Assembly (NCBI RefSeq): GCF_025398155.2
Contig: NZ_CP104562.2
Span: 1,612,001-1,676,000, forward strand
DNA length: 64,000 bases
Direction of reading: 5' to 3'
Source of the DNA: Roseateles amylovorans
GTDB lineage: Bacteria > Pseudomonadota > Gammaproteobacteria > Burkholderiales > Burkholderiaceae_C
This document shows, piece by piece, positions 43,138-52,284 of this stretch. Within the stretch, counting starts at the first letter, position 1, and the number at the start of each line of letters is the position of its first letter. A model generated the notes under the pieces. The model was not told where the DNA came from. It made no database searches and saw nothing but the letters and a program-made list of their open reading frames with translations. The position numbers and the translations under genes are program-made.

Positions 43138-44190
43138 TCACTGTGCGCGCGGTGGCGTGTCGGCGGGAGTGCCCTGGGCAGGTGCAGCGGCGTGAGGATC
43201 AGTTGCTGTGCCAGTGCCAGTGCCAGTGCCGGTCGACGAGGGGGCTGTGTCGTCGTGCCCGGCTGCAGGTGCGCTGGGCGGTGGCTGCGAGGGGGCCGAT
43301 GCCGATGATGCCGCATCGGTCCGCTCCATCGGCGGCATCCCCCCAGGCAGGGAGGGCGGCAGCGGCGGGTGCGGCGGCGGAATCGGCAGATCACGCGGCG
43401 CGCCGAACATGAAGCAGTCGATGAAGGTGAAATAAAGCGAGCAGTAGAACGCCGTGCCGATCACCAGCACCAGGGGCACCGAGGCGATGAACATCAGATT
43501 GGCCAGCCCCAGCAGCGCCAGCACCAGCGACACCACCATCGACGCGCCGAACACCAGTCCGATCCAGGCCAGGCCCGACATGGCAAAGGCGCCCTTGTTG
43601 CGCCAGACGCCCAGGGTGCTGGAGAACAACGCCTGCAGCACGCTCTGTCCGCCCCAGTGAATCAGGGCGGGGGCATGCCAGAAGGGGATGGAGATCAGCG
43701 TCAGCAGCACCGACTGGGTCAGCATGCTGGCCAGCAGGTTGGGGTCCAGCGCGGCGGCGGCCACGAGTTGCGGATCCGCTTTCGGGCCCGCCTGCATCGC
43801 GGTGCGGAAGCGATCGGTCGCGCCGGCGTCCACCCATTGGCTGAGCAGCATGATCAGGATGAACAACACCGCATAGGCCAGGCCCAGCAGCAACTGCGCC
43901 TTGCGGCGCTCCGGCGTGAGCTGCAGCGGCTGGGCGAAGACGGCGGCGGTCGGGGTCAGGGATTGCAGGACCTGGTGCGAAGCCAGCATGAACCCCAGCG
44001 AGATCAGCGGCAGGACGGCCAGCGCCAGCAGCGGGCCGATCACCGGCACGATGCTGACGACCCCGGGCACCACGATGGCGAGCGCGAACAGGCCCATCAG
44101 CGCGAACGGTTTGCGCTGCATCACCTTCAAGCCGTGGCGCACCCACACAAAGCCGTTGCGCGGCGGGACCGTTTGAAGATGCAGGATCAT
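43138..44190 (-). CDS. BPSS1780-family membrane protein
   Basis: Inner-membrane protein of 350 residues, a family named from Burkholderia and of unknown function. It starts LQTVPPRNGFVWVRHGLKVMQRKPFALMGL, followed by about six hydrophobic segments, and ends with a ~75-residue Pro/Ala/Thr-rich cytoplasmic tail including GTGTGTGT. The ATG at 44190 overlaps the thrB stop (ATGA), so it is translated with thrB; the extended frame upstream lies within thrB and was rejected. Confidence 0.85.
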   Translation of the reverse strand: MILHLQTVPPRNGFVWVRHGLKVMQRKPFALMGLFALAIVVPGVVSIVPVIGPLLALAVLPLISLGFMLASHQVLQSLTPTAAVFAQPLQLTPERRKAQLLLGLAYAVLFILIMLLSQWVDAGATDRFRTAMQAGPKADPQLVAAAALDPNLLASMLTQSVLLTLISIPFWHAPALIHWGGQSVLQALFSSTLGVWRNKGAFAMSGLAWIGLVFGASMVVSLVLALLGLANLMFIASVPLVLVIGTAFYCSLYFTFIDCFMFGAPRDLPIPPPHPPLPPSLPGGMPPMERTDAASSASAPSQPPPSAPAAGHDDTAPSSTGTGTGTGTATDPHAAAPAQGTPADTPPRAQ

Positions 44191-45158
44191 GGCAGGGACT
44201 CCAGCGCATGCCATGGCGTGGCGATGCGCTCGCGCAGGATGCGCTCGAAATGGGTGGGGTCGTGCGGCTTGAGCAGGCTGGCCTCCCGCGGCAGGTGGAA
44301 GTCCCACAGCCGCGACACCCAGAAACGCATCGCGGCGGCACGCAGCAGGCCCGGCAGCAGCCGGTGCTCCGCCCCGCTGAGCGGGCGCACGGCTTCATAG
44401 GCCGCCACGAAGGCGGCGGCGCGCTGTTCGTCGAGCCGGCCGCTGTCGAGGTCGACACACCAGTCGTTCAGGCACACGCACAGGTCGAACAGGAAGCTGT
44501 CGACGCCGGCGAAATAGAAATCGAAGAAGCCGCTGAGCTGCTCCCGGCCCGGCAGGCCTTCGAACATCACGTTGTCCCGGAACAGATCCGCATGCACCGG
44601 ACCGCGCGGCAACAGCGCCGCCGCCGGGCCGAGCTGTTCCTGGAAAGCCAGCTCGCTGCGCAGCAGGTCGGCCTCCTGGGGCGAGACATGCGGCAGGACG
44701 ACCGGCACCGTCTCGCGCCACCAGGCCAAGCCGCGCAGGTTGTCCTGGTGCATCGGGAAATCCTGTCCCGCCAGATGCATCCGGGCCAGTCCGGCGCCGA
44801 CCTGCTCGCAATGGAACTGGTCCGGCGCGAGCTGATGGCCGCCGCGCAGCTTGTTCACCACCGCCGCGGGCTTGCCGTTGAGGCGATGCAGGATGCAGCC
44901 CTGCGCATCGGGCTGGGGCGCGGGCACCGGCAGGCCCTTGGCCGCCAGATGACGCATCAGTTCCAGATAGAAGGGCAGTTGCTCGAAGCTCAGGCGCTCG
45001 AACAGGGTCAGCACATACTCGCCGCGGGCGGTGGTGACGAAGTAGTTGGTGTTCTCGATCCCGGCGCTGATGCCCTGGAGGGACTGAAGTTCGCCCAGGG
45101 AGAGCGCGTCCAGCAGCGCCTGCGCCTGGTCGGACGTGACGTCGGTAAATACGGCCAT
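44187..45158 (-). CDS. thrB: Homoserine kinase (ThrB, APH fold)
   Basis: Phosphorylates homoserine for threonine synthesis. The 323-residue product is the aminoglycoside-phosphotransferase-like type found in beta- and alphaproteobacteria, not the GHMP-kinase ThrB of E. coli. Motifs: ISAGIENTNYFVTTARGEYVLTLFER, the catalytic loop GPVHADLFRDNVMFEG and SGFFDFYFAGVDSFLFDLCVCLNDW. It lies between the DUF2782 gene (99 bases upstream) and the BPSS1780-type gene (overlap). Confidence 0.94.
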   Translation of the reverse strand: MAVFTDVTSDQAQALLDALSLGELQSLQGISAGIENTNYFVTTARGEYVLTLFERLSFEQLPFYLELMRHLAAKGLPVPAPQPDAQGCILHRLNGKPAAVVNKLRGGHQLAPDQFHCEQVGAGLARMHLAGQDFPMHQDNLRGLAWWRETVPVVLPHVSPQEADLLRSELAFQEQLGPAAALLPRGPVHADLFRDNVMFEGLPGREQLSGFFDFYFAGVDSFLFDLCVCLNDWCVDLDSGRLDEQRAAAFVAAYEAVRPLSGAEHRLLPGLLRAAAMRFWVSRLWDFHLPREASLLKPHDPTHFERILRERIATPWHALESLP

Positions 45159-45257
45159 GAACGGTGAGGGGTCAATCGAGGATCAATCGAGGGCCACAAC
45201 GACGCAGGTGCGCAAGGCTGGACGGGCTGCGCGGTCGGGTCGGTGGCCGGCGGACGC

Positions 45258-45593
45258 TCAGAAGCTCAGCAAACGCCAGACCCGCTGACCGGCATTGCCC
45301 CGGTCGGCGCCCTGGCGGACGGGAATGTCGCGACCGGTGTCGCCGAGCAGGATCTCGTACTCGGGCGTCTTGCCGTCTTTGTTCTTGACCACAACCTTTT
45401 GAGTCAGGCCCCGCACCCGGGTTTCCTCGATCCGAACCTGATCGTCTTCCTGGACGATCCGTTCGACCTTCACGTCCGGCACGTCACGCAACTGGGCGGG
45501 CGGCTCGGGCGGTGTCTCGGCCGCCTGGGCGGACGCGCCGGCCAGGCCGGCGCCCAACAGGCTCAACAACGTGACGAGGCGGGTGATGTTCAT
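45258..45593 (-). CDS. DUF2782 family protein
   Basis: Small (111-residue) exported protein of unknown role. A signal peptide (TLLSLLGAGLAGASAQA, cleavage near 24) is followed by the DUF2782 core DVKVERIVQEDDQVRIEETRVRGLTQKVVVKNKDGKTPEYEILLGD, ending WRLLSF. The start at 45593 is chosen because it gives the signal peptide. Its place divergent from polA and upstream of thrB is conserved in Burkholderiales. It probably heads the DUF2782-thrB-BPSS1780 operon. Confidence 0.88.
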   Translation of the reverse strand: MNITRLVTLLSLLGAGLAGASAQAAETPPEPPAQLRDVPDVKVERIVQEDDQVRIEETRVRGLTQKVVVKNKDGKTPEYEILLGDTGRDIPVRQGADRGNAGQRVWRLLSF

Positions 45594-45696
45594 GCCGGGA
45601 TTATGCCCCTGGGGGCGGGTCGACCCGTCGCGGCCTGCATCGCGCCCGCCGCAAGATGCTGACAGGAGAGGCGCGGGCCTTTGCAACAATGGGGGG

Positions 45697-48474
45697 ATGA
45701 GCAAACCCCTGATGCTGCTGGTCGACGGCTCCAGCTACCTTTACCGCGCTTACCACGCCATGCCGGACCTGCGGGGTCCCCAGGGCCAGCCCACTGGCGC
45801 CATCCATGGCATGGTGGCCATGCTGAAGCGGCTGCGCGAGGATGCCGGCGCCGAACATGCCGCCTGCGTGTTCGACGCGCCCGGCCCCACCTTCCGCGAT
45901 GAGTGGTATCCCGACTACAAAGCCCAGCGCGCCCCCATGCCTGATGCGCTGCGCGAACAGATCGAACCCATCCACGAGGTGGTGAAGCTGCTCGGCTGGC
46001 CGGTGCTGACCGTGCCCGGCATCGAAGCGGACGACTGCATCGGCACGCTCTCGCGCGTGGCCGCCCAGGCCGGACACCAGGTGCTGATCTCCACCGGCGA
46101 CAAGGACCTGGCCCAACTGGTCACGCCGGATGTGCAGCTGATCAACACCATGACCAACGAGCGCCTGGACGAGGCGGGCGTGATGACCAAGTTCGGCGTG
46201 CCGCCCGACCGGATCATTGACTACCTGACGCTGATGGGGGACACCGTCGACAACGTGCCGGGGGTGGAAAAGGTCGGTCCCAAGACCGCGGCGAAGTGGA
46301 TCGCCGAACACGGCTCGCTGGATGGTGTCATCGCCAGCGCCGACAAGATCAAGGGCGTGGCCGGCGACAACCTGCGCAAGGCGCTGGATTGGCTGCCCAT
46401 GGGGCGCCAGTTGGTGACGGTGAAGGTTGATTGCGACCTGTGCGTGCATGTGGCCGGCTGGCCGGCGCTGGAATCGCTGGCCTTCAATCCGGTCGACGAG
46501 GCCGGTCTGCTGGAGTTCTACCATCGCCACGGCTTCAAGACCTTGAAGCGCGAGCTGGAAAGCAAGCTTGGCGGCGCGACGCCCAAGCACGCCGCACCGG
46601 AAGCCGATCTGGGTGGTGCCCGGCCGCAGGAGCCGTATGCCGACGTGCCCACGCCGGCGATTCCGCTGGACAAGCAGTACGAGACCATTGTCGACATGGC
46701 CCGGCTGGACGCCTGGATCGAGCGGCTGAACGCCGCCGACCTGGCGGCGTTCGACACCGAGACCGATTCGCTGGATGCGATGAAGGCGCACATCGTGGGC
46801 ATCAGCTTCAGCGTGAAGCCGGGCGAAGCGGCCTACATCCCGCTGCGTCACGAGGGCCCGGACGCGCCGGAACAGCTGCCGATGGACGTGGTGCTGGCCA
46901 AGCTCAAGCCGTGGCTGGAAGATCCGCTCAAGAAAAAGGTGGCCCAGAACGTCAAGTACGACACCCATGTGCTGGCCAACCACGGCATCGCGGTCCAAGG
47001 CACGGCTTACGACACCATGCTGGAAAGCTATGTGCTGGAGGCGCACCGCAGCCACGGCCTGGAAGCGCTGGCTGACCGCGTGCTCGGTCGCAAGGGTCTG
47101 AGCTACGAGGACCTGTGCGGCAAGGGCGCGCATCAGATTCCGTTTGCGCAGGTCGAGGTGGCCAAGGCCGCCGAGTACTCTTGCGAGGACTCGGAGATGT
47201 GCCTGCATGTGCACCAGATCCTGATGCCGCGCCTGGAAGCCGACCAGGGATTGCAATTCATCTACGAGAAGATCGAAATGCCGGTTTCGGCCCTGCTGGC
47301 GCGCATCGAGCGCACCGGGGTGCTGATCGACTCGGCCAAGCTTCAGACCCAGAGCGCCGAACTCGGCTTGCGCATGGTGGCAGCCGAACAGGCCGCCTAC
47401 GACATCGCCGGCCAGCCTTTCAACATGGGCTCGCCCAAGCAGATTGGCGAAATCCTGTTCAACCGGCTGGGCCTGCCGGTGGTCAAGCGCACCGCGACGG
47501 GCGCGCCGTCCACCGATGAAGAAGTGCTGGAGAAGCTCTCGGCCGACTTCCCACTGCCGGCCAAGATCCTGGAATACCGCGCGCTGGCCAAGCTCAAGAG
47601 CACCTACACCGACAAGCTGCCGTTGATGGTCAACCCCGAGACCGGTCGGGTCCACACCACCTATTCCCAGGCGGTGGCGGTGACGGGGCGCCTGTCGAGC
47701 AACGAGCCCAATCTCCAGAACATCCCCATCCGCACGGCCGAGGGACGTCGCGTGCGCGAGGCCTTCATCGCGCCGCCGGGACACCACATCGTCAGTGCCG
47801 ACTATTCGCAGATCGAGCTGCGCATCATGGCGCACATCAGCGAGGATCCCGGCCTGCTGCGGGCCTTCCAGGAGGGCCAGGACGTCCACCGCGCCACTGC
47901 GGCAGAGGTCTTCGGCGCCGCGCTGGACGCGGTCACGCCGGAACAGCGGCGCTATGCCAAGACCATCAACTTCGGCCTGATCTACGGGATGGGCGCCTTC
48001 GGGCTGGCGCAGTCGCTGGGCATCGAGCAGAAGTCGGCGAAGGACTACATCGACCGCTACTTCACCCGCTTCGCCGGTGTGCGTCGCTACATGGACGAGA
48101 CCAAGCTGTTCGCCAAGGAAAAGGGCTACGTCGAGACCGTCTTCGGCCGCCGCCTCTGGCTGCCCGAGATCAACTCCGGCAACGGCCCACGCCGCAGCGG
48201 CGCCGAGCGCCAGGCGATCAATGCCCCGATGCAAGGCACCGCCGCTGACCTCATCAAGCTCGCCATGATCGCGGTGCAGCAGGCCCTCGATGAGCAAGGC
48301 AAGAAGACACGCGTCGTCATGCAGGTGCACGATGAACTGGTCTTCGAAGTGCCGGACGCCGAACTCGACTGGGTCAAGGCCGAGGTGCCCACCCTGATGG
48401 CAGGCGTCGCGGCACTCAAGGTGCCGCTGCTCGCCGAAGTGGGGGTGGGGGCCAACTGGGACGAGGCCCACTGA
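45697..48474 (+). CDS. polA: DNA polymerase I
   Basis: Replicative gap-filling and repair polymerase of 925 residues. The 5'-3' nuclease (~1-300) shows LLVDGSSYLYRAYHA, GIEADDCIGTL, STGDKDLAQLV and GDTVDNVPGVEKVGPKTAAKW. The 3'-5' exonuclease keeps its acidic set (AFDTETDSLD, AQNVKYDTHVL, AAEYSCEDSEMC), so proofreading should be intact. The polymerase has NLQNIPIRTAEGRRVREAF, SADYSQIELRIMAH, FGLIYGMGAFGL and VMQVHDELVFEV. ATG 45697 gives the standard start. A hairpin follows the stop. Confidence 0.98.
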   Translation: MSKPLMLLVDGSSYLYRAYHAMPDLRGPQGQPTGAIHGMVAMLKRLREDAGAEHAACVFDAPGPTFRDEWYPDYKAQRAPMPDALREQIEPIHEVVKLLGWPVLTVPGIEADDCIGTLSRVAAQAGHQVLISTGDKDLAQLVTPDVQLINTMTNERLDEAGVMTKFGVPPDRIIDYLTLMGDTVDNVPGVEKVGPKTAAKWIAEHGSLDGVIASADKIKGVAGDNLRKALDWLPMGRQLVTVKVDCDLCVHVAGWPALESLAFNPVDEAGLLEFYHRHGFKTLKRELESKLGGATPKHAAPEADLGGARPQEPYADVPTPAIPLDKQYETIVDMARLDAWIERLNAADLAAFDTETDSLDAMKAHIVGISFSVKPGEAAYIPLRHEGPDAPEQLPMDVVLAKLKPWLEDPLKKKVAQNVKYDTHVLANHGIAVQGTAYDTMLESYVLEAHRSHGLEALADRVLGRKGLSYEDLCGKGAHQIPFAQVEVAKAAEYSCEDSEMCLHVHQILMPRLEADQGLQFIYEKIEMPVSALLARIERTGVLIDSAKLQTQSAELGLRMVAAEQAAYDIAGQPFNMGSPKQIGEILFNRLGLPVVKRTATGAPSTDEEVLEKLSADFPLPAKILEYRALAKLKSTYTDKLPLMVNPETGRVHTTYSQAVAVTGRLSSNEPNLQNIPIRTAEGRRVREAFIAPPGHHIVSADYSQIELRIMAHISEDPGLLRAFQEGQDVHRATAAEVFGAALDAVTPEQRRYAKTINFGLIYGMGAFGLAQSLGIEQKSAKDYIDRYFTRFAGVRRYMDETKLFAKEKGYVETVFGRRLWLPEINSGNGPRRSGAERQAINAPMQGTAADLIKLAMIAVQQALDEQGKKTRVVMQVHDELVFEVPDAELDWVKAEVPTLMAGVAALKVPLLAEVGVGANWDEAH

Positions 48475-48486
48475 ACGCGGATTCAT

Positions 48487-48508
48487 GGGGAGCAGTTGCT
48501 TGCTCCCC
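48487..48508 (+). terminator. Hairpin after polA
   Basis: Perfect stem GGGGAGCA / TGCTCCCC with a 6-base loop, 13 bases after the polA stop. The following sequence (GTCCCTC) is not a strong T tract, so it is a weak terminator candidate. Confidence 0.55.
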
Positions 48509-48540
48509 GTCCCTCACGTTGGGGCGCGGGGCCACCTCTT

Positions 48541-48912
48541 GCGGTGGACCGAGCATCAGGGCGCGAGCCAGAGGCCGCGCTCCGTCAGGCGCTCCGCATT
48601 CCTCCGCGCGGCCTCTGACTCGCACCCTGCGAGATGGCGTGGATCTTTGCCTCCACCACAGCCTAGCTCACTACGACTCAGCACACCACACCACGCCACA
48701 CCACACGCACCACACGGAGCACAGCACGTCCGGACCGGTCCAGTCCAGTCGTTCATTGAGATGGTGGCGGTCGTGCTGTCGGTGGGGTGCTCGGTGGTTC
48801 GAGTCGGAGAAGCCGGCGGCCTCGGGGAGGAATGCGAAGCGCCTGACGACACGAGGCCGCCGGCTTCTCCGGCTCCGCGCCGCGCCAACGCAGTGCGAGC
48901 GGTGGTCGGTGT
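48541..48912. repeat. Large direct repeat, copy 1 (hairpin pair element)
   Basis: First of two nearly identical ~375-base units. It contains hairpin A (arms 48563-48580 and 48606-48623, 17 of 18 pairs), a CCACA-type pentanucleotide tract (~48683-48720), a GGACCGGTCC palindrome (48733-48742), and hairpin B (arms 48805-48824 and 48852-48871, 20 of 20 pairs). The loop of A (48581-48605) and the reverse complement of the loop of B (48825-48851) agree in about 24 of 25 positions. No credible gene. Confidence 0.95.
48683..48720. repeat. Pentanucleotide CCACA/CCACG tract, copy 1
   Basis: CACAC-CACAC-CACGC-CACAC-CACAC-type units in the first large repeat; the matching tract of the second repeat (49089-49142) has more units, including three CCACG in a row. 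Length differs between the two copies. Confidence 0.9.
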
Positions 48913-48948
48913 GGCGTCCTCCTAAGTCCAGGCGCTGAGAGAGGTCCT

Positions 48949-49331
48949 GCGGTCGACCGAGCATCAGGGCGCGAGCCAGAGGCCGCGCTCCGTCAGGCGC
49001 TCCGCATTCCTCCGCGCGGCCTCTGGCCCGCACCCTGCGAGACGGCGTGGATCTTTGCCTTCACCACAGCCTAGCTCACTACGACCCAGCACACCACACC
49101 ACACCACACCACGCCACGCCACGCCACACCACACGCAGCACCGCACGTCCGGACCGGTCCAGTCCAGTCGTTCATTGAGATGGTGGCGGTCGTGCTGTCG
49201 GCGGGGTGCTCGGTGGTTCGAGTCGGAGAAGCCGGCGGCCTCGGGGAGGAATGCGAAGCGCCTGACGACACGAGGCCGCCGGCTTCTCCGGCTCCGCGCC
49301 GCGCCAACGCAGTACGAGCGGTGGCCGGTGT
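48949..49331. repeat. Large direct repeat, copy 2 (hairpin pair element)
   Basis: Second unit, offset from copy 1 by 408 bases at its start and 419 near its end. The difference comes mainly from the pentanucleotide tract, which is longer here (~49089-49142). Hairpin A arms are 48971-48988 and 49014-49031; hairpin B arms are 49224-49243 and 49271-49290, both again nearly or fully paired. Sequence is otherwise almost identical to copy 1. Confidence 0.95.
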
Positions 49332-49397
49332 GCGGCGCCTTCTCCGGAGACGCTCAGCTCAAGAAAGTTCCCGACGATTCCAAGCAAATCCAGAGGC

Positions 49398-49437
49398 AGA
49401 GAACCAGAGAACCAGAGAACCAGAGAACGAGAGAACC
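49398..49437. repeat. 8-bp tandem repeat, five copies
   Basis: AGAGAACC at 49398, 49406, 49414 and 49430, and AGAGAACG at 49422. It lies 3 bases beyond the stop codon of the receiver-domain gene (49441). Confidence 0.95.
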
Positions 49438-49440
49438 CGC

Positions 49441-49851
49441 TCAGCTCCAGAGATTGGCGATCCGCAGCCGCGCCTGCGCACCGAGTCGTGGCGCCGTGGC
49501 CAGGACGTTCAGCGCGGTCATCAGCCGATGCAGGTCGTATTGTTTGTCGTAGAAGCCGTCCGCACCGAGTTCCCCGCAGCGGGGCCCGTGCTCGGTTTCA
49601 TCGCAGGCGGTGACGACATACACCGTGCCGGTGTAGCCCGCCCGGCGAAGGCGCGTCAGCACGGACTGCCCGGAGCCGCTGGTCAGCGTCAGGTCCACCA
49701 GCACCACGTCCGGCGCGCACAGGCCTACCGTCAGCACGCCCACATCTTCGTGTTCGGCCTGGCAGACCACGGTCGCGCCGGGAATGTCCTGCAGCAGTTC
49801 GGTCACCTGGCGGCGAAAGATTTCGGATCCGTCGATCAATGCGATTTTCAT
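49441..49851 (-). CDS. Single-domain response regulator (CheY-like receiver)
   Basis: A 136-residue receiver domain without output domain. It begins KIALIDGSEIFRRQVTELL, has the phospho-acceptor Asp in VVLVDLTLTSGSG (~53), the switch Thr in VYVVTACDET and the conserved Lys in FYDKQYDLHRL. Only one acidic residue is present at the N-terminal metal site where two are usual. No histidine kinase or chemotaxis gene is adjacent, so partner and output are unknown. Confidence 0.85.
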   Translation of the reverse strand: MKIALIDGSEIFRRQVTELLQDIPGATVVCQAEHEDVGVLTVGLCAPDVVLVDLTLTSGSGQSVLTRLRRAGYTGTVYVVTACDETEHGPRCGELGADGFYDKQYDLHRLMTALNVLATAPRLGAQARLRIANLWS

Positions 49852-50137
49852 GGCGGCTCAACTCCCTTGAGCCAAGTCTCTCCCGCACGCCGAATGCAAT
49901 CTGCCAGGGGAATTCGTCGTGCGGCGTATGCATTTGCGCACTCGGCCTGTCAGGCGATCACCTACACGCCGTGCGTCAGGCGTATCGACCGCCTTCACGT
50001 GTGACTTTCGTCCGCAAACGGGTGAATCCGACAGGTTGTCGGAGACCCGGATCCACCGCCAGTCTTACCGCCGGATGGGGGGAGGAATCGGCCGATCGGC
50101 GTCCCGGACCGCCGCTTACGGTTAGCATCCCGTCCCT

Positions 50138-51397
50138 ATGAATTGGCCATATGAGTTGCAGGTCGGCTGGCGTTACACCCGGGCCGGGCGCGGAGGGCGA
50201 CGCAACCGCTTCATCTCCTTCATTTCCGGTGTGTCGATGCTGGGCATCGCGCTGGGCGTCGCCGCCTTGATCATCGTGCTGTCGGTGATGAACGGTTTCC
50301 AGAAGGAGGTGCGCGACCGCATGTTGTCGGTGGTGGCGCATGTGGAGCTGATGAACTACACCGGTGAGGGATTGCCGGACTGGAAGGCCCTGGCCGCCCA
50401 GGCCAAGCAGAACCCCGCCGTGACCGGTGCCGCGCCGTTCGTCTCCGCCCAGGCCCTGATCGCCCGGGGCGAGGACATGCGCGGTGCGATCGTCCGTGGC
50501 GTGGATCCCGCCTATGAGCCCTCGGTGACCCCCATCGCCGCCCAACTGGCCAAGGAGGGGCTGCTCCAGCAGCTCAAGCCGGGCGAGTGGAACATGATCC
50601 TGGGCGTCGAACTGGCGCGCCAGCTGGGCGTGCAGAAGGGCGACAAGATCACCCTGGTCGCGCCCGCAGGCAAGGTGACGCCGGTGGGCGTGCTGCCCAC
50701 GCTCAAGCAGTTCACCCTGGTCGGCGTGTTCCAGGCCGGTCATTACGAGTACGACAGCGGCCTGGCCCTGATCGATGTGGAGGACGCCGCCAAGCTGTTC
50801 CGCACCGTCACGCCCAGCGGCGTGCAGTTGCGCCTGCAGGATGTGCAGCGCGCCCGCGAGGTCAGCGCCGAGCTTCAGCGCACTTTGGGCCCGTCGGTCT
50901 ACATCCGCGACTGGACCCGCACCAATGCCAATTGGTTCGATGCGGTGCAGGTCGAGAAGCGGATGATGGGCATCATCCTGACGCTGATCGTGGCGGTGGC
51001 CGCCTTCAACCTGGTGTCGACGCTGGTGATGACGGTGACCGACAAGCAGGCCGACATCGCCATCCTCCGCACCCTCGGCGCCAGCCCCGGCTCGATCATG
51101 GGGGTGTTCATGATCCAGGGCGCGCTGGCGGGCGTGATGGGCACGCTCGGTGGCCTCGGCCTGGGGCTGCTGGTGGCGCACAACCTCGATGTGATCGTGC
51201 CCTTTATCGAGAAGGTGCTGCACACCACCTTCCTGCCGCCCAGCATCTATGTGATCAGCAGCATGCCCAGCGACCCGCAATGGGCGGACATCATCCCGAT
51301 CACGGTGATCTCGCTGCTGCTGGCCTTTGCCGCCACCATCTATCCGAGCATGCGCGCCAGTTGGGTTCAGCCCGCGGAGGCGCTGCGCTATGAATGA
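50138..51397 (+). CDS. lolC: Lipoprotein-releasing ABC transporter permease (LolC/LolE)
   Basis: Inner-membrane permease that extracts lipoproteins for the LolA carrier. The 419-residue product has an N-terminal membrane helix (FISFISGVSMLGIALGVAALIIVLSVMNGF in pieces), a large periplasmic domain and three C-terminal helices (IILTLIVAVAAFNLVSTL, IMGVFMIQGALAGVMGTLGGLGL, ITVISLLLAFAATIYPS). Only one permease gene is present beside lolD, so it may form a homodimer. The stop overlaps lolD by 8 bases. Confidence 0.95.
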   Translation: MNWPYELQVGWRYTRAGRGGRRNRFISFISGVSMLGIALGVAALIIVLSVMNGFQKEVRDRMLSVVAHVELMNYTGEGLPDWKALAAQAKQNPAVTGAAPFVSAQALIARGEDMRGAIVRGVDPAYEPSVTPIAAQLAKEGLLQQLKPGEWNMILGVELARQLGVQKGDKITLVAPAGKVTPVGVLPTLKQFTLVGVFQAGHYEYDSGLALIDVEDAAKLFRTVTPSGVQLRLQDVQRAREVSAELQRTLGPSVYIRDWTRTNANWFDAVQVEKRMMGIILTLIVAVAAFNLVSTLVMTVTDKQADIAILRTLGASPGSIMGVFMIQGALAGVMGTLGGLGLGLLVAHNLDVIVPFIEKVLHTTFLPPSIYVISSMPSDPQWADIIPITVISLLLAFAATIYPSMRASWVQPAEALRYE

Positions 51398-52172
51398 CCA
51401 GAACGCGATGAACGCCGCTGCCGCCACCGCCACCCCTTCCGCAACACCGGCGACGACGAGCGCTCCCACCACGACCGGCCGCGCCGCGCACGGTCAGGTG
51501 GTGTTGCAGGGCCAGGGCCTGAGCAAGCGCTTCAAGGAAGGGCCGCTCAATGTGCAGGTCTTCCAGGGCCTGGACGTGACGGTGAAGGCCGGCGAGACGC
51601 TGGCCATCCTCGGCGCCTCCGGTTCCGGCAAGAGCACCTTGCTGCACCTGCTCGGTGGCTTGGACAAGCCCTCCACCGGCCGGATCGAGCTGATGGGCCG
51701 GGAACTGTCGTCGCTGGGCGAAGCCGCCCGCGGCCAATGGCGCAACCAGCATCTGGGCTTCATCTACCAGTTCCACCATCTGCTGCCGGAATTCAGCGCG
51801 CTGGACAACGTGGCCATGCCGCTGCGCATCCGCCGCATGCCGCAGGAACAGGCCCGCGCGCAGGCCGCCGAGGTGCTGACGCGGGTCGGACTGGGCCAGC
51901 GGGTGGACCATCGGCCCGGTGAGCTGTCCGGCGGCGAGCGTCAGCGCGTGGCCATTGCCCGCGCCCTGGTCACCCGACCGGCCTGTGTGCTCGCCGATGA
52001 GCCCACCGGCAACCTGGACCGCACCACCGCCGGCACCGTCTTCGATCTGATGCTGGAAATGGCCCGGGAGTCCGGCACCGCCTTCGTCATGGTCACCCAT
52101 GACCAGGATCTGGCGATGCGCTGCGAGCACCAGCGCCGGCTGGTCGCCGGCACGCTGCAGACGCTGGGCTGA
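51390..52172 (+). CDS. lolD: Lipoprotein-releasing ABC transporter ATPase LolD
   Basis: ATP-binding subunit of the Lol export complex. Walker A ILGASGSGKSTLLHLLGG, the LolD-typical GFIYQFHHLLPEFSALDNVAMP, signature LSGGERQRVAIARAL and Walker B VLADEPTGNLD are present. The 260-residue product has an Ala/Thr-rich N-terminal extension of about 30 residues not usual in LolD. ATG 51390 overlaps the lolC stop by eight bases. Confidence 0.95.
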   Translation: MNDQNAMNAAAATATPSATPATTSAPTTTGRAAHGQVVLQGQGLSKRFKEGPLNVQVFQGLDVTVKAGETLAILGASGSGKSTLLHLLGGLDKPSTGRIELMGRELSSLGEAARGQWRNQHLGFIYQFHHLLPEFSALDNVAMPLRIRRMPQEQARAQAAEVLTRVGLGQRVDHRPGELSGGERQRVAIARALVTRPACVLADEPTGNLDRTTAGTVFDLMLEMARESGTAFVMVTHDQDLAMRCEHQRRLVAGTLQTLG

Positions 52173-52284
52173 TCCCGCCGCCCGCAGCATTCACCGGCCC
52201 GCGACCCAGGCTTGTCCGATGACGAGGCGCGGTGCCCGGTGCGGCCCGGGCGCGCGCGCAGGCCTGCTTTACGATCGGACCATC

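Noticed and set aside
45601..48486. A 961-codon ORF antisense to polA
   Set aside because: High GC at third codon positions removes stop codons from the complementary frame. The product has no domain and polA is unmistakable.
48556..49307. Cysteine/tryptophan-rich ORFs on the minus strand of the large repeats
   Set aside because: They are translations of the CCACA tract and hairpins, present in several frames, without start signals; best read as repeat DNA.
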